Virus record (IMG/VR): IMGVR_UViG_3300002514_006559
Location: 27,180-62,382 of that record
DNA length: 35,203 nt
Source: a virus
Reading direction: 5' to 3' (one strand)
The stretch's first letter is position 1, and the number at the start of each line of letters is the position of its first letter. A program made the translations under genes and the position numbers. Under the pieces are notes generated by a model. It saw only the letters and a list, made by a program, of their open reading frames with translations, was not told the origin of the DNA and did no database searches. Below, piece by piece: positions 21,001 through 27,774 of the stretch.

Positions 21001-22619
21001 ATAATTCAGAAGATCCTGGTAAATTTAAAAAAATTGAATCATCTTTTAATGTGTCTCAAATACGGAACAGATTGCAAGCCGGTACGCGGTATTACATGGA
21101 TATTTATTTGGACAAATCTGATGATTTGGTGATGATGGAAGAGAAATCTGTGTTCAAGGCACCTGGTTTGCCTGCTACTAGAGATGTGAACGGTAGATTG
21201 TTTGGACCTCCGTTGGCGACGAAGGAAAACTTCCTCAATTTCGCGGAAACATTGTGTTATACTCAATATACTCCTCCTTACTTTTTTGGACGCTCTAAAG
21301 TAACTATAGAATATTTATCAACAGCTGATGATGCTACCAATTTTACTTTTGGTAAATTTTTTAATGAAGTGACCTCGACATATTCCAATCGTACACTCAC
21401 TGATCGATTTCAAGCGTATGCTGGCCACGGAGGGCTGCAATCCGCCGCCCATTCGGGAACTATGACCATAGATGCTTCAATTAATTTTGAGGGAGTCAGC
21501 AGGGGAATAGGAGGACCAAACGATACGACTACTGATGCTGGTTTGGATAAGTGGGTTATTAGCCCACGGATGGAAACTCCAGTTTTAGATTTTTCCGGTA
21601 ATCTTGGCACTACAGCTGAAGACCGTCCTGATGGCCCTATAGGGATGTGGTCGGGTTATGGTGAATTACCTGTTAACAAATCAATTAATTTTGGAATAGA
21701 CGAAACATATACTAATTTAAGTCTCGTTAATGCATTTGGTGGTCAGATTAACAGCCCAACAACCGGCTCTTTAATTGACGTAATGTTTGATAGTCAAACT
21801 CAACAAAAACAAGTGGGAGAAATGGCATTTTCCAAAGAAATATCGGAAGCAATTGTGGCAATTCCATATGTTGAAGCCCCTGACAACAATCCAAATCAGG
21901 CAACACGCACCAAAGATCCGATTTTAGGAAAATATTTCTTTTCATTAGGGGATAATCATATTGATAGTGCTAAAAGATTCCGAGCATTTTGGGGAAACAA
22001 GCGACAATTTGGTGAAGCAATTCCAGATGACCAAGCTTCTGTATGGGGTTCTGGTGGTCCTGTTGTTGATACTTCTATATCAGAGTTGGGGCTAATGATG
22101 GATAAATATATTTTCCCACCAGAACTTGATTTTAGAACTAATCGATTTACCTTTCGATCTTTCGTAGCCAATACGGTGACAGATCCAATCCCACTTGTAA
22201 CAGGCGATTTTATTGAACCATTCGTTATGTATGTTATGGAATTTAATCATACATTAAAACGCCAGGATTTGATTGACATATGGCAAGGTTTAATGCCTGA
22301 AATTTCAACTCAAGCCGAGCAAGCAATAAGTGAAGCTTCGTGGCCAACTGGACCTTTGGAATTTTTTGGTGGTAAACAGATCCCAGCTAATATACGATGG
22401 ATGGTATTCAAGGTGAAGAAAAGGGCTAATATTGATTATTATAAAGCCACACCTTCGGAAACGGATGATTCCCAAACTTCAACTATTATACACGAAGCTG
22501 AACTACTTGGCGCTAGTTATAATTGGCCCTATGATTACTTCTCGCTTGTTGAATTAGCAGAGCTTGAAGTTGAAGATGAATTTTTAATATATCCAGAAAC
22601 GGAGACTGAAGGAACTTAA
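12066..22619 (+). CDS. Giant multidomain baseplate wedge/tail protein with inserted lectin-like domains
   Basis: 3,517 residues, over three times T4 gp7 (about 1,030 residues). Start ATG follows AAGAG at 12054. Residues 150-356 look like a LamG_3/concanavalin domain (WNHYALMFKN, SLDEFRFWKTERSAEKI). Residues about 440-640 resemble phage tail protein I/wedge proteins, with IYNNLVHIYKSKGTEKSFRN at 580-600. Residues about 676-884 look like a second concanavalin-type domain (SSVRAWIDYLDDKSIQAHAQ). A third lectin-like domain type occurs three times, at about 957-1122, 1351-1526 and 1973-2148. Between the first two copies lies a helical core at about 1200-1320 (FEKSMYG, NNLIGEPVNRYRQEYK, ESHVLERNKYWTKFP). 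Later blocks include SWKQIRTGETPVARYQKNNN, LLQPFYAPGIMYNTIKSGI and, at the C-terminus, NWPYDYFSLVELAELEVE. I infer a structural wedge core loaded with host-surface-binding modules. The gp7 equivalence is suggested by gene order, not proven. Confidence 0.75.
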   Translation: MANIKDLFEKNKDNKILADASLNKVGSGIESSNYVKSNIKNKERFIPRINFSSASNFARYGLAEKYYSDSINYITSEYPYDGSQKEKIEWNLSSSYLDRHIFENEYPRTTGYINLGLDYGTVTFGSSTNLDASTKSEYIGFLGNTTTLPQNIDPNQPLSLRFDNLNLYNTASAGFSNLEINGSTGFGAEFWLKKDGWGITTESREQIILDIWNSSSVSPIGLFRVSALSASAAFNVSILSGAVTNTFTLGSKLPISGNTWNHYALMFKNNDSNLVGKLYHNGNLVDIDRSLTSINKITGSMMGNIGATTGYGDGGDSGEVDGAGFGKLSASLDEFRFWKTERSAEKIGRHWFTQVGGGTNSDITRAVTASTKYSYENPVDLGFYYKFNEGIFNSTATVTKDSVILDYAGRVTNGNWTGYSVGGRSSGSAIVESSASLAEFKDPIIYSTHPDVVSLLKTKKEEGYQHDQKNLANIYSSYPNWILEEDEGEQTEVLKDLTQIIASYFDTLQLQIDSLPSLKDVNYFSGSDKPYPFAETFINSLGMVSSDIFSNATDLEYLASRNDYKNFSSKLEDTKNKIYQNIYNNLVHIYKSKGTEKSFRNLIRCFGVDDELVNINLYGDNIEYEFRNNVDYRIVKKRYANFYEDNKFSATVFQQTSSTNSESRGYLSSNPEVFYRGNTYEAEAIFGSNLDGVHKNYIYTPFTSSAVFGCHSAVTASWMGTTWGSPDYGNFQVLAVRPSISSKDARFHLTGTAGGFFPLLTSSLFRNVYDDSRWNFAVKVKPTKYPLADGVTGSATGSYDVEFSGYNYVLDSLANSFSASSVIDGADARQFLISNKRFFAGAHRTNFTGSVVQNSSAKISSVRAWIDYLDDKSIQAHAQDVENFGTKYPYKNAYISQLSKSLGNNIVSIPQMETLALSWNFDTVTSSNASGQFVVPDVSTRPINYIGGPGTLNSSDCITWENLVNMVAIGCGGIVKTSGGSGWNSWANAAPIGANGAVTFDPLFTYTSMWEVYGGLHTSAGSAGDQGLIAYAFFFDSLTANAVVIREAGSDPTGGLSWAFTNPTDRFRIIRGNFGEVFYQRSIDDGATYSTIYASTVNATGDLYPVVTSNDASWIAGLYGSVEQGVTSSLDWGWLSSIAQPQHTGMGYGFPVNDTGSIDRRYIHSAKQQLPEVVNSGDMVSIIDDTDNQMMTRDSRPIDYYFAFEKSMYGIISEQIINYFGTIVGFNNLIGEPVNRYRQEYKDLGKLRSLYFERVKNTPDFEKFVEYFKWIDTALGLMLVQLAPATAGFSEKLRTMVESHVLERNKYWTKFPSLEVEQSVPEAGVRGINEMLYSWKRGHAPFTQEDTQTACIEWKNPVNLRVFDYPGAWSAGCGGVYKGSGENAWNSWANAKGINTYSSVTFLSSYSDATTNSAKVGLHTSEGSAGDEPAFAFWFDANSANAVLIHENGSDPTGGSTWALNTTDYWRIKRSDGGTIEYQRSTDGGVTFSTVYTSATKDTSTLYPVIAVERVPSLAAGITSATVENRDNVNCLWWKERAEADNSLRGNSTVDTQRNTFRLANDFRSGSGPTLAVSRNSTDTKTTYAGSTYAIRNFTKPYRLMVEELPEIHGGSNFSRGKKLDYAHTQIKTDPFGATQIKLKLTASTIEEKACTDVIDPSAKKRLEGAFVSNQSTTALADVSKNYEGGRSSMFAPFSLFSSSITPSYLSNFRSNTQIANYHNDSYGEDNETPIQGPFTNAHVGGWQYRHQNINSGAADTTATRAEAWELSADSNYIQIASRNYDANLPRATMLRTDYAKRPVNIRNIKWGTGSQVAGNFRKNYEVLQTSKRALNNRFFVKNEGFNPVLNISPTFDEVVSFQLPRYDLTGTTKSIFVERFNAPGGPEVSSRGALDLYAEEYAIYNNLNFRNQIVRNALDGWQRAYCGQFGTWAVSGAVEGYRQPRTEDYNTLANYHKVNRNGRSTVLINDFSREVEWVNLGGTTPLGRTGCELSNFNRTLGVVAAGLPLVRWGSSAESNQSIETTGYFEIEVSVIDPMPNWVIGLSSNDKEISNKVDDFWDFSLRGSTQVRVFEGDIDRMSARSIAVGDKLRISRIRSQIIYQHKPVGTANWITFYISTITPKGNYYPRAAFDYLAGIDTSITNARISNPRYDNWYVQHPIPQSELQYAWINDSYDKSKDQPFGYASNFTVPSGSTATTASAVQFVTKSCWNYDWATLGGCSYYVNFAQYYFQFNWPKEYYKYTITPSTNTLEPGYIFSSHLYGRTINGHFNNINGPYGYPSWKQIRTGETPVARYQKNNNILSIMQPPRLTELPNGNGFEKAAVFYNSRTDTQKQFIVPPVVFKYRALDTEHAVSERRGRTGLTDLVRTKLRSTYANNNCLFSHGPVQTIGSNNESIADWLNVPSAKTDMQIYDVMKADPSVWTNIYKLNYKEIVYPRGANAGLTTARGRPEYAEVAIGSLFGNTFSASLSVGSNGIDRGPLERRTFWRDSNILRTRRAGVVQFSNATVGVALDPSWYITGTIPNSQGIINGHSTGIYPFGTIPLSYSLGAQQTGLQLCTQVAGVAFGTPDQYPNTGELNSANYQIFAGYAGTSRDSANPSGVSSSISAHCVWYPTASAFYYHFPRIAGAQGSNGPYMIGMKWRTAELSGKKPWFDSYEDYAADIRGLGKSFTVVPEFRISDHIKYYIVTKAKDFKAKNDKFLSLNGASITSSANDRDSSPNDDIRGFSDKFFNDYSNSDFQQYFGKFDTDSDDNLTNLTLRCKGIKKLLPYNGFYPSQRSLQLASLFSQSIAPYVDGIQWKRGQTIDPDHPPSGALAVQSLLQPFYAPGIMYNTIKSGIGVTWGAYTGSIPVGTGIYGAATVGTLRLKSNYKIPFESILDPLGKTGIPNQSGSETATQKLYLAIPTYQTGSRNDYAISGAAFPWAPVCCPESPTARQARAPYVELTGSSRTLAQSNNSDYGVYQLAISNFLAEIPNFFLNNSEDPGKFKKIESSFNVSQIRNRLQAGTRYYMDIYLDKSDDLVMMEEKSVFKAPGLPATRDVNGRLFGPPLATKENFLNFAETLCYTQYTPPYFFGRSKVTIEYLSTADDATNFTFGKFFNEVTSTYSNRTLTDRFQAYAGHGGLQSAAHSGTMTIDASINFEGVSRGIGGPNDTTTDAGLDKWVISPRMETPVLDFSGNLGTTAEDRPDGPIGMWSGYGELPVNKSINFGIDETYTNLSLVNAFGGQINSPTTGSLIDVMFDSQTQQKQVGEMAFSKEISEAIVAIPYVEAPDNNPNQATRTKDPILGKYFFSLGDNHIDSAKRFRAFWGNKRQFGEAIPDDQASVWGSGGPVVDTSISELGLMMDKYIFPPELDFRTNRFTFRSFVANTVTDPIPLVTGDFIEPFVMYVMEFNHTLKRQDLIDIWQGLMPEISTQAEQAISEASWPTGPLEFFGGKQIPANIRWMVFKVKKRANIDYYKATPSETDDSQTSTIIHEAELLGASYNWPYDYFSLVELAELEVEDEFLIYPETETEGT
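14934..15432 (+). repeat. Lectin-like domain copy R1 within the giant wedge-like protein
   Basis: Encodes residues about 957-1122. It begins CITWEN and contains WNSWANA, GLHTSAGSAGD, ANAVVIREAGSDPTGG, RFRIIR and YQRSIDDGATYSTIY. It aligns with R2 over its whole length. A 17-base identity, TCAGATCCTACTGGTGG, is at 15213-15229. Part of it is much GC-richer than the gene: 34 of 60 bases in 15001-15060 are G or C, against 13 of 60 in 13801-13860. Confidence 0.85.
16116..16644 (+). repeat. Lectin-like domain copy R2 within the giant wedge-like protein
   Basis: Encodes residues about 1351-1526. It begins CIEWKN and repeats WNSWANA, GLHTSEGSAGD, ANAVLIHENGSDPTGG, YWRIKR and YQRSTDGGVTFSTVY. The shared 17-base block is at 16413-16429, exactly 1,200 bases after its R1 counterpart. 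It sits between YSWKRGHAPFTQ and NCLWWKERAE, which read as parts of one conserved core segment. Confidence 0.85.
17982..18510 (+). repeat. Divergent lectin-like domain copy R3 within the giant wedge-like protein
   Basis: Encodes residues about 1973-2148. The order of elements matches R1/R2: EWVN, a Gly-rich turn, VIGLSSNDKE for the GLHTS strand, GDKLRISRIRSQIIYQ for the RI.R...YQ strand pair, and GNYYPRAAF for the LYPV strand. Identity to R1/R2 is low, so this is an older or independently acquired copy. It lies between NYHKVNRNG and DNWYVQHPIPQSELQYAW. Confidence 0.6.
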
Positions 22620-22621
22620 TT

Positions 22622-23707
22622 ATGAAATTTTTAAATAAAAAAGAACAAGTAATTGACCTTCAGTTAACTCAATATGGTAAGCGTCTTCTTTCGAAAGGAA
22701 AATTTAAACCATCTTTTTATGCATTTTTTGATGATGGAGTTTTGTACGATTCTCAATGGGGAGATGTGAGCGAAGTACAGAACGACTCTCAAAATAGAAT
22801 TATAAAAGATACCCCTCGTTTGGAAGCTCAATATAATTTCAGCGGTGTAGAAACAAACATAAAAAGAGAAAATGATTATATTCGTTCTCAACCCGAAGAA
22901 GATGATTATGCTATTCAGGATGGTGTTTTCACAAAAATTGATCAAGGAAGATTTTTTCAATCTTTCCAAGACAAAAATTATTTGCTGACTTCAATGCTGG
23001 GCACTTCCGAATTAAGTAGCGATAAATTGCCTGCATGGAAAGTTTCTTTAATAAGCGGCGAGATTAGTGGCTCAACAGCAGTGTCTAATTATTTAACTTG
23101 TTCGAATCCAATGATTAATGTTCCTCAGTTGGAAATAAGCCCAGTTACATATGAAAGCAAAGTTGAGGTTGTTCCTGATTGGCAATTGAGTGATTATAAT
23201 CCTGAAGATTTATATGGAAATCAGATCATAAAAATTCTTCCAAGAAATTCTGAACTTCTTATTGAAATAAACGAAAAAAATACTACTTTTGAAAATGAGA
23301 ATTTTGATATTGAAATTTATGAAGTTTCAACAGAAATTGATTCGAATGTTTCTTTGTGTAACGACCAACAAGTAATTGAAAGATTGGTTCCACTTTATTT
23401 TATTAAACCGTTTGAGGACGTGCAAAATGGTATCTTAATGGACCAACAAGAGGATGTATTTCAAAACCCAAATTTAGATCTTGATCCTAGTTATGTTGAG
23501 TATTATATGGATGTTTTGGTTGACAATGAAATACCTGAACAAATTATTTGTAAATATACTTTGAATGAGGGTGAGGGTATTTTCTCACAAAGGGTTTTGG
23601 ATTGTGAACAATATAAGCTGCTCAACCAAACTGGCAGCGCAGAATCCTTGTTCGATACTGATATTGATTTTTCTAATTCTGGAATACCTGGTGGTGGTGG
23701 ATATTAA
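22622..23707 (+). CDS. Virion protein with N-terminal domain shared with the 328-aa protein
   Basis: 361 residues; GAAGGA at 22608-22613 sits 8 bases before the ATG. Residues 1-45 (QVIDLQLTQYGKRLLSKGKF, followed by a Phe-Tyr-Ala-Phe-Phe-Asp-Asp strand) match in pattern the start of the 328-aa protein at 31039: a hydrophobic-Asp-x-x-Leu-Thr unit, Gly-Lys/Arg, Leu-x-Lys-Gly, then a beta strand ending Asp-Asp. The remainder is acidic, with many Glu/Asp residues, and ends GIPGGGGY, one of several Gly-rich C-termini here. It starts 2 bases after the giant wedge-like gene and ends 3 bases before the next gene, so it is almost certainly co-translated with them. A small adaptor or assembly partner of the giant protein is plausible. 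I cannot assign a function. Confidence 0.7.
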   Translation: MKFLNKKEQVIDLQLTQYGKRLLSKGKFKPSFYAFFDDGVLYDSQWGDVSEVQNDSQNRIIKDTPRLEAQYNFSGVETNIKRENDYIRSQPEEDDYAIQDGVFTKIDQGRFFQSFQDKNYLLTSMLGTSELSSDKLPAWKVSLISGEISGSTAVSNYLTCSNPMINVPQLEISPVTYESKVEVVPDWQLSDYNPEDLYGNQIIKILPRNSELLIEINEKNTTFENENFDIEIYEVSTEIDSNVSLCNDQQVIERLVPLYFIKPFEDVQNGILMDQQEDVFQNPNLDLDPSYVEYYMDVLVDNEIPEQIICKYTLNEGEGIFSQRVLDCEQYKLLNQTGSAESLFDTDIDFSNSGIPGGGGY

Positions 23708-23710
23708 TAA

Positions 23711-26700
23711 ATGGAATTTTTAAGTGAAAAAGAATTATTAGGTAAATTTACGCCACAAGTTTATACTAGCAAAATAACTTTGGAACCTGCCAATCCACAA
23801 ACACCACTTCGTAGAGATCCACATGTTAAACCACTTATTGTCGGAGCGACACTAACCTCGGGGATGAGTGAAGCCAGCCGTTATGCTTTGGATATAGACG
23901 ATTCATCAGGCGCTCCGCTTCCAACACCAACTCAATTAAATGTTACCATTAACATGACAGTAAAAGATGTTCTTTATGATTTACAAGCTTCGTGGTTTAA
24001 TAATATTAATTTCACTAGAAAAACTGGCACTCAACCCTTCGATTTAAAAAATTATATAAAGATATATTGTGGCCAATTGATGTCCGCTGGTGATTTTGGT
24101 ACAGCCATGACAGCTATTAGAAACAATCCAGCAGGTTTAAAAAATCTTTTTGGTGTTGACGATATTAAAATGAAAACTTTGGGTGAAGTAGTTGGAAGTG
24201 TTAATGATGTTTTGACACAAGCCGTGGCAAACGAAAGTGCAGAAATAATTGAAAATCGGAGACGTGTTTCATCAATTGTTCAACAATCCACACAACTTAA
24301 TTTAAAAAATATACCATATAATGTAACGTTTGGGCCTATAGAAAATCCTAATCCAAATTTTTTGGCCTATGTGACTTGGACAGAATTTGATCTACAGCAA
24401 ATTGCAGTGGATTATGATTTCGACATCATCAATTTCGCATCATTTCAAAATATTTTTAATGTTAAATATTATTCCAGAAAAATGGTTGATAAAGTAATAG
24501 AAGGCGGAAAAGTTATAAATACTGCCTATATTTTTAGAGACAAAAGCGGCGTCGTTTGGAATGGACCAAATCCAGTACAAATAAATTCAAACCGATATTG
24601 GACTGGTCGATGGTATCAAATATCTGACGGAGCTATTTTGAATGCTGCTGAAGCTGCAACTGTTAGAAAAGCTACAAACGGTCAATTTGTATATGATCAA
24701 GGCTACGAAGTTCCTGTTAAGCAGGAAATTGTTTTTAAAAAGGGAGTTAAAAATACGAAGATTCAAGATTTTCGTACTGTTGAGAGAGTTGAAAAACTTA
24801 ATTTAGATCTTTCTACTCTTGAGAATAAATTAAAGCCGATGTTATCTGGTTTTAAATTTTCTAGAATGTTGGATGAATATAAAAATAAATCAAACCAAAA
24901 TTTTTCTACTATGCATTTGACCAGAGATTTAAATAATAATTGTCGGTTCATTTTTTCTATGAGATTTGATAAGATTTTAGAACAAAATTCTCTCTTTGGG
25001 AATCTTTATAAAAACCCTAGAACAAAAAATGCGGTAGTTGCTGGTTCTGAAATTATTTCTTTAAGACTTCATCGCATAAGATTAAAGGGAAGTCCTGAAA
25101 TGGGCTCTAAACCACTTTACATATCCACAGCCGGTGAAGCCAATGATCGACCACGAAAATTTTATGACAATGAACCGTCGCCACCATCTTTTATGTATAT
25201 GTCTGATACAGAACAAACTGTGGGTTCATTACCAGTCGGCCCTGCCAGCACTCAGACAACAGATGGCGATGAATTGTTGTTAGAATATAAGCCAACTAGT
25301 CTTAGTAGTGGAGATGTTGTGGCATTTGACGGTGTGTCTACTATTAGAAGCGTTTTTGGAACTCAGGTTTATACAGGGGATAATAATGTGTCTCAACTTC
25401 CAATAAAATATTTTACTGGAGTTGATCGATCAGTTGTAAATAAAACAGATGGCTTTTATCAATATAAAGTTGTTTTAGAAATAAAAGATGGTGCGCCTGC
25501 TTTTTTAGCAAATCTCATAGAACAATTAAGGAGTGCCCAAACAGCTCTGGGAGGATATTATGCAGAAGCCTCCAGACTTGGATCACCAGGCGCAAGCAAT
25601 CCTTATGAAAATCCGCATGTACAACAATCCGGTGATTCGAGAGGATTAATCCAACCCAATGATCCAAGACCCGCAAACTTTAATGTTTTAGCAAATAGAT
25701 TTACACAACATTTTATTAATACACAACCGGATCAACAAGATTCATCATCACCTTGGATGATTGCCGCAAGAATATATTCTCAAATAATATCGACTTTAGC
25801 CAATTTGCCTTCGGGTGAACAGCAAGAAATAAAAAATTCACTTATAGATTACATGAGTCCGCATACTGGCAATATTGAGGGCATCTTGCTCACATTTAAG
25901 TTGTTAGAAGAATTACAACAAATTCTTTTGGAAGCAATTAAGGGGTTGAGGCCCGTAAAAAGCAGTAATGGCAATTGGGCACTTCATCCGGGCGAAGGCA
26001 ATTTTATGAAGGTTCAAGGTAATCAAATAGTTGCCAGTAACATCCAGGATTATGGCCCTCCTAAAATGAGTACGATCAAGACCGAATATCGTTTTCAATC
26101 CATATTTGATGCTAACATGCCAAAGAATGTTGGACTTAATATTTTGGGAATAGATATTGCTGATTATAATAATAATGGAGGTCTTTTAACTATACCCGGA
26201 ACAGACTTCACCAATATGGTTGCCAATGAAACTAAAAAAATCTTTAGTAATGATCGTGTGTCTGATTGGGACGCAACAGGACTTATTTGGATAAGAAATA
26301 TTCCTGAAGTTGGAAAAGCCACAACGTATAATGTTGGAGATGGGGACATGTCTTATTTTACTCCAACGATTATCAATACTTTGAGTGGAACTGTAAAAGT
26401 CGGTGGTGTAAATTCAAATCCGCAAATGTTGGCAGCTGATGCCTCTCGATGGGTTAATGATTTTAGTTCAGAGCAGAGAACAAAATTAGCACAAGATATA
26501 GAATTTTCTATCTCAAGTTTTGTAGGAACTAATTTTAATTTAACAGTTGTGCCAGAAAATGAAGTCCAAGTTCCTATTGTTCCGCCTGGGCCACAACCAC
26601 CATCGAATCAAGTATTGGTTGATGATCGTAATACGTATTATGATACTTTGCGTGATGAACAGAAAGAACTCAACAGAGATGCTTATTCTAACTTTACTGA

Positions 26701-27772
26701 AATATTAGGCAATTTAAATGTTAATGGTGCTACTAATGTATCTTCTATATCATTGAGGGCATTAAAAAATAATGACTTAGAACTTTATAAACCGTCAAAT
26801 CCGGCTGGACATTTGGCCAAATGGGGCTTGATGGATCCTACATTACCCGGCGCTCAACAACCAACTTTACAAATGCCGGATGCCAATGGAGTTTTGCAGA
26901 CTATCGATATTAGAAGTTTTATGTCAACACTTCCCAATCAAGTTAAGGCTTTGTTTTCAATTGCTAGCAAGCCTGTTATTTCTGGCGGCGGCTTCGGATT
27001 AGATATTAGAATGGACTTAGTAAATGCTCTCTGGGGCCGATCTCGTGGAAATAGTGTTGGTGGTATTACTGATTGGAATCAGCCGAGAGAAGAACGCAGC
27101 GGCGGCAGAGCACTTACAAGATATGTGTTTGAAACTATTTATACATTGGAAGTTTTTACCGGATATGAAATGATTACTGAAGATGTCGGCGCGGGCGCAA
27201 ACGCCGATGTACCTTCTTTAATAGAAAAAAAATGGGTGCCACTAACACGAACAATATATGGTGATGCTCACACTAATAATCAATATTTATTATGTAGATT
27301 TAGACCATATGAAAATAGTATTGCAGGCATCAGCCTAGAAAATGAATTGCCACTTTATGAACAATATTTTATGATACAACCAGGAAATGTTCCCCCAAGA
27401 GTTCAAGAAGATACCCAAGAAGACGATTTTGCGAGAGAAGCAGCAGAAGCAGAACAAGAAAGAAGTTTTACAGAATTTTTAGAAGCAGGCGCAGAATTTG
27501 ATCCTCGATTAGAAGAGTTGGCTGCTGGATTTGGAGCCGGGGGTGCGGAGGCTTTCGCAGCCCTTGGAGATTTCAGTGGCTTGGGTGCCCTTTTCGGCAG
27601 CGATACGGACACGGGCGACGAACAAGAACAAGGAGTAGGGGGTTTCGGACAGGGAGCGGCTTTGGCCAGTGAGCTTGGTGGTGGTCTTGCCGATGGAATT
27701 CAAGCTGTGGAAGGTTTCGCAGCAGGTATTCTAGGTGGTATAATTGGCGGCAATAGCGGATATGGAGAATAA
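23711..27772 (+). CDS. Large virion structural protein with Gly/Ala-rich acidic tail
   Basis: 1,353 residues, starting 3 bases after the preceding stop; the G-rich GGTGGTGGTGGA at 23690-23701 probably serves as ribosome binding site. Residues 1-590 look globular and conserved in style: a strand-rich start (TLTSGMSEASRYALD, LNVTINMTVKDVLYDL), several aromatic-rich blocks, a helical hairpin near 355-410, and IKYFTGVDRSVVNKTDGFYQ followed by YKVVLEIKD. A second half near 650-1200 has mixed helices and a Pro-rich linker (PPGPQPPSN). The last 115 residues change sharply: acidic Glu/Ala helix (DDFAREAAEAEQERSF), then Gly/Ala-rich low-complexity sequence ending in AGILGGIIGGNSGYGE. DNA for this tail is GC-rich (37 of 60 bases in 27541-27600). 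No known family recognised; a structural tail or baseplate role is inferred from its neighbours. Confidence 0.65.
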   Translation: MEFLSEKELLGKFTPQVYTSKITLEPANPQTPLRRDPHVKPLIVGATLTSGMSEASRYALDIDDSSGAPLPTPTQLNVTINMTVKDVLYDLQASWFNNINFTRKTGTQPFDLKNYIKIYCGQLMSAGDFGTAMTAIRNNPAGLKNLFGVDDIKMKTLGEVVGSVNDVLTQAVANESAEIIENRRRVSSIVQQSTQLNLKNIPYNVTFGPIENPNPNFLAYVTWTEFDLQQIAVDYDFDIINFASFQNIFNVKYYSRKMVDKVIEGGKVINTAYIFRDKSGVVWNGPNPVQINSNRYWTGRWYQISDGAILNAAEAATVRKATNGQFVYDQGYEVPVKQEIVFKKGVKNTKIQDFRTVERVEKLNLDLSTLENKLKPMLSGFKFSRMLDEYKNKSNQNFSTMHLTRDLNNNCRFIFSMRFDKILEQNSLFGNLYKNPRTKNAVVAGSEIISLRLHRIRLKGSPEMGSKPLYISTAGEANDRPRKFYDNEPSPPSFMYMSDTEQTVGSLPVGPASTQTTDGDELLLEYKPTSLSSGDVVAFDGVSTIRSVFGTQVYTGDNNVSQLPIKYFTGVDRSVVNKTDGFYQYKVVLEIKDGAPAFLANLIEQLRSAQTALGGYYAEASRLGSPGASNPYENPHVQQSGDSRGLIQPNDPRPANFNVLANRFTQHFINTQPDQQDSSSPWMIAARIYSQIISTLANLPSGEQQEIKNSLIDYMSPHTGNIEGILLTFKLLEELQQILLEAIKGLRPVKSSNGNWALHPGEGNFMKVQGNQIVASNIQDYGPPKMSTIKTEYRFQSIFDANMPKNVGLNILGIDIADYNNNGGLLTIPGTDFTNMVANETKKIFSNDRVSDWDATGLIWIRNIPEVGKATTYNVGDGDMSYFTPTIINTLSGTVKVGGVNSNPQMLAADASRWVNDFSSEQRTKLAQDIEFSISSFVGTNFNLTVVPENEVQVPIVPPGPQPPSNQVLVDDRNTYYDTLRDEQKELNRDAYSNFTEILGNLNVNGATNVSSISLRALKNNDLELYKPSNPAGHLAKWGLMDPTLPGAQQPTLQMPDANGVLQTIDIRSFMSTLPNQVKALFSIASKPVISGGGFGLDIRMDLVNALWGRSRGNSVGGITDWNQPREERSGGRALTRYVFETIYTLEVFTGYEMITEDVGAGANADVPSLIEKKWVPLTRTIYGDAHTNNQYLLCRFRPYENSIAGISLENELPLYEQYFMIQPGNVPPRVQEDTQEDDFAREAAEAEQERSFTEFLEAGAEFDPRLEELAAGFGAGGAEAFAALGDFSGLGALFGSDTDTGDEQEQGVGGFGQGAALASELGGGLADGIQAVEGFAAGILGGIIGGNSGYGE

Positions 27773-27774
27773 AA

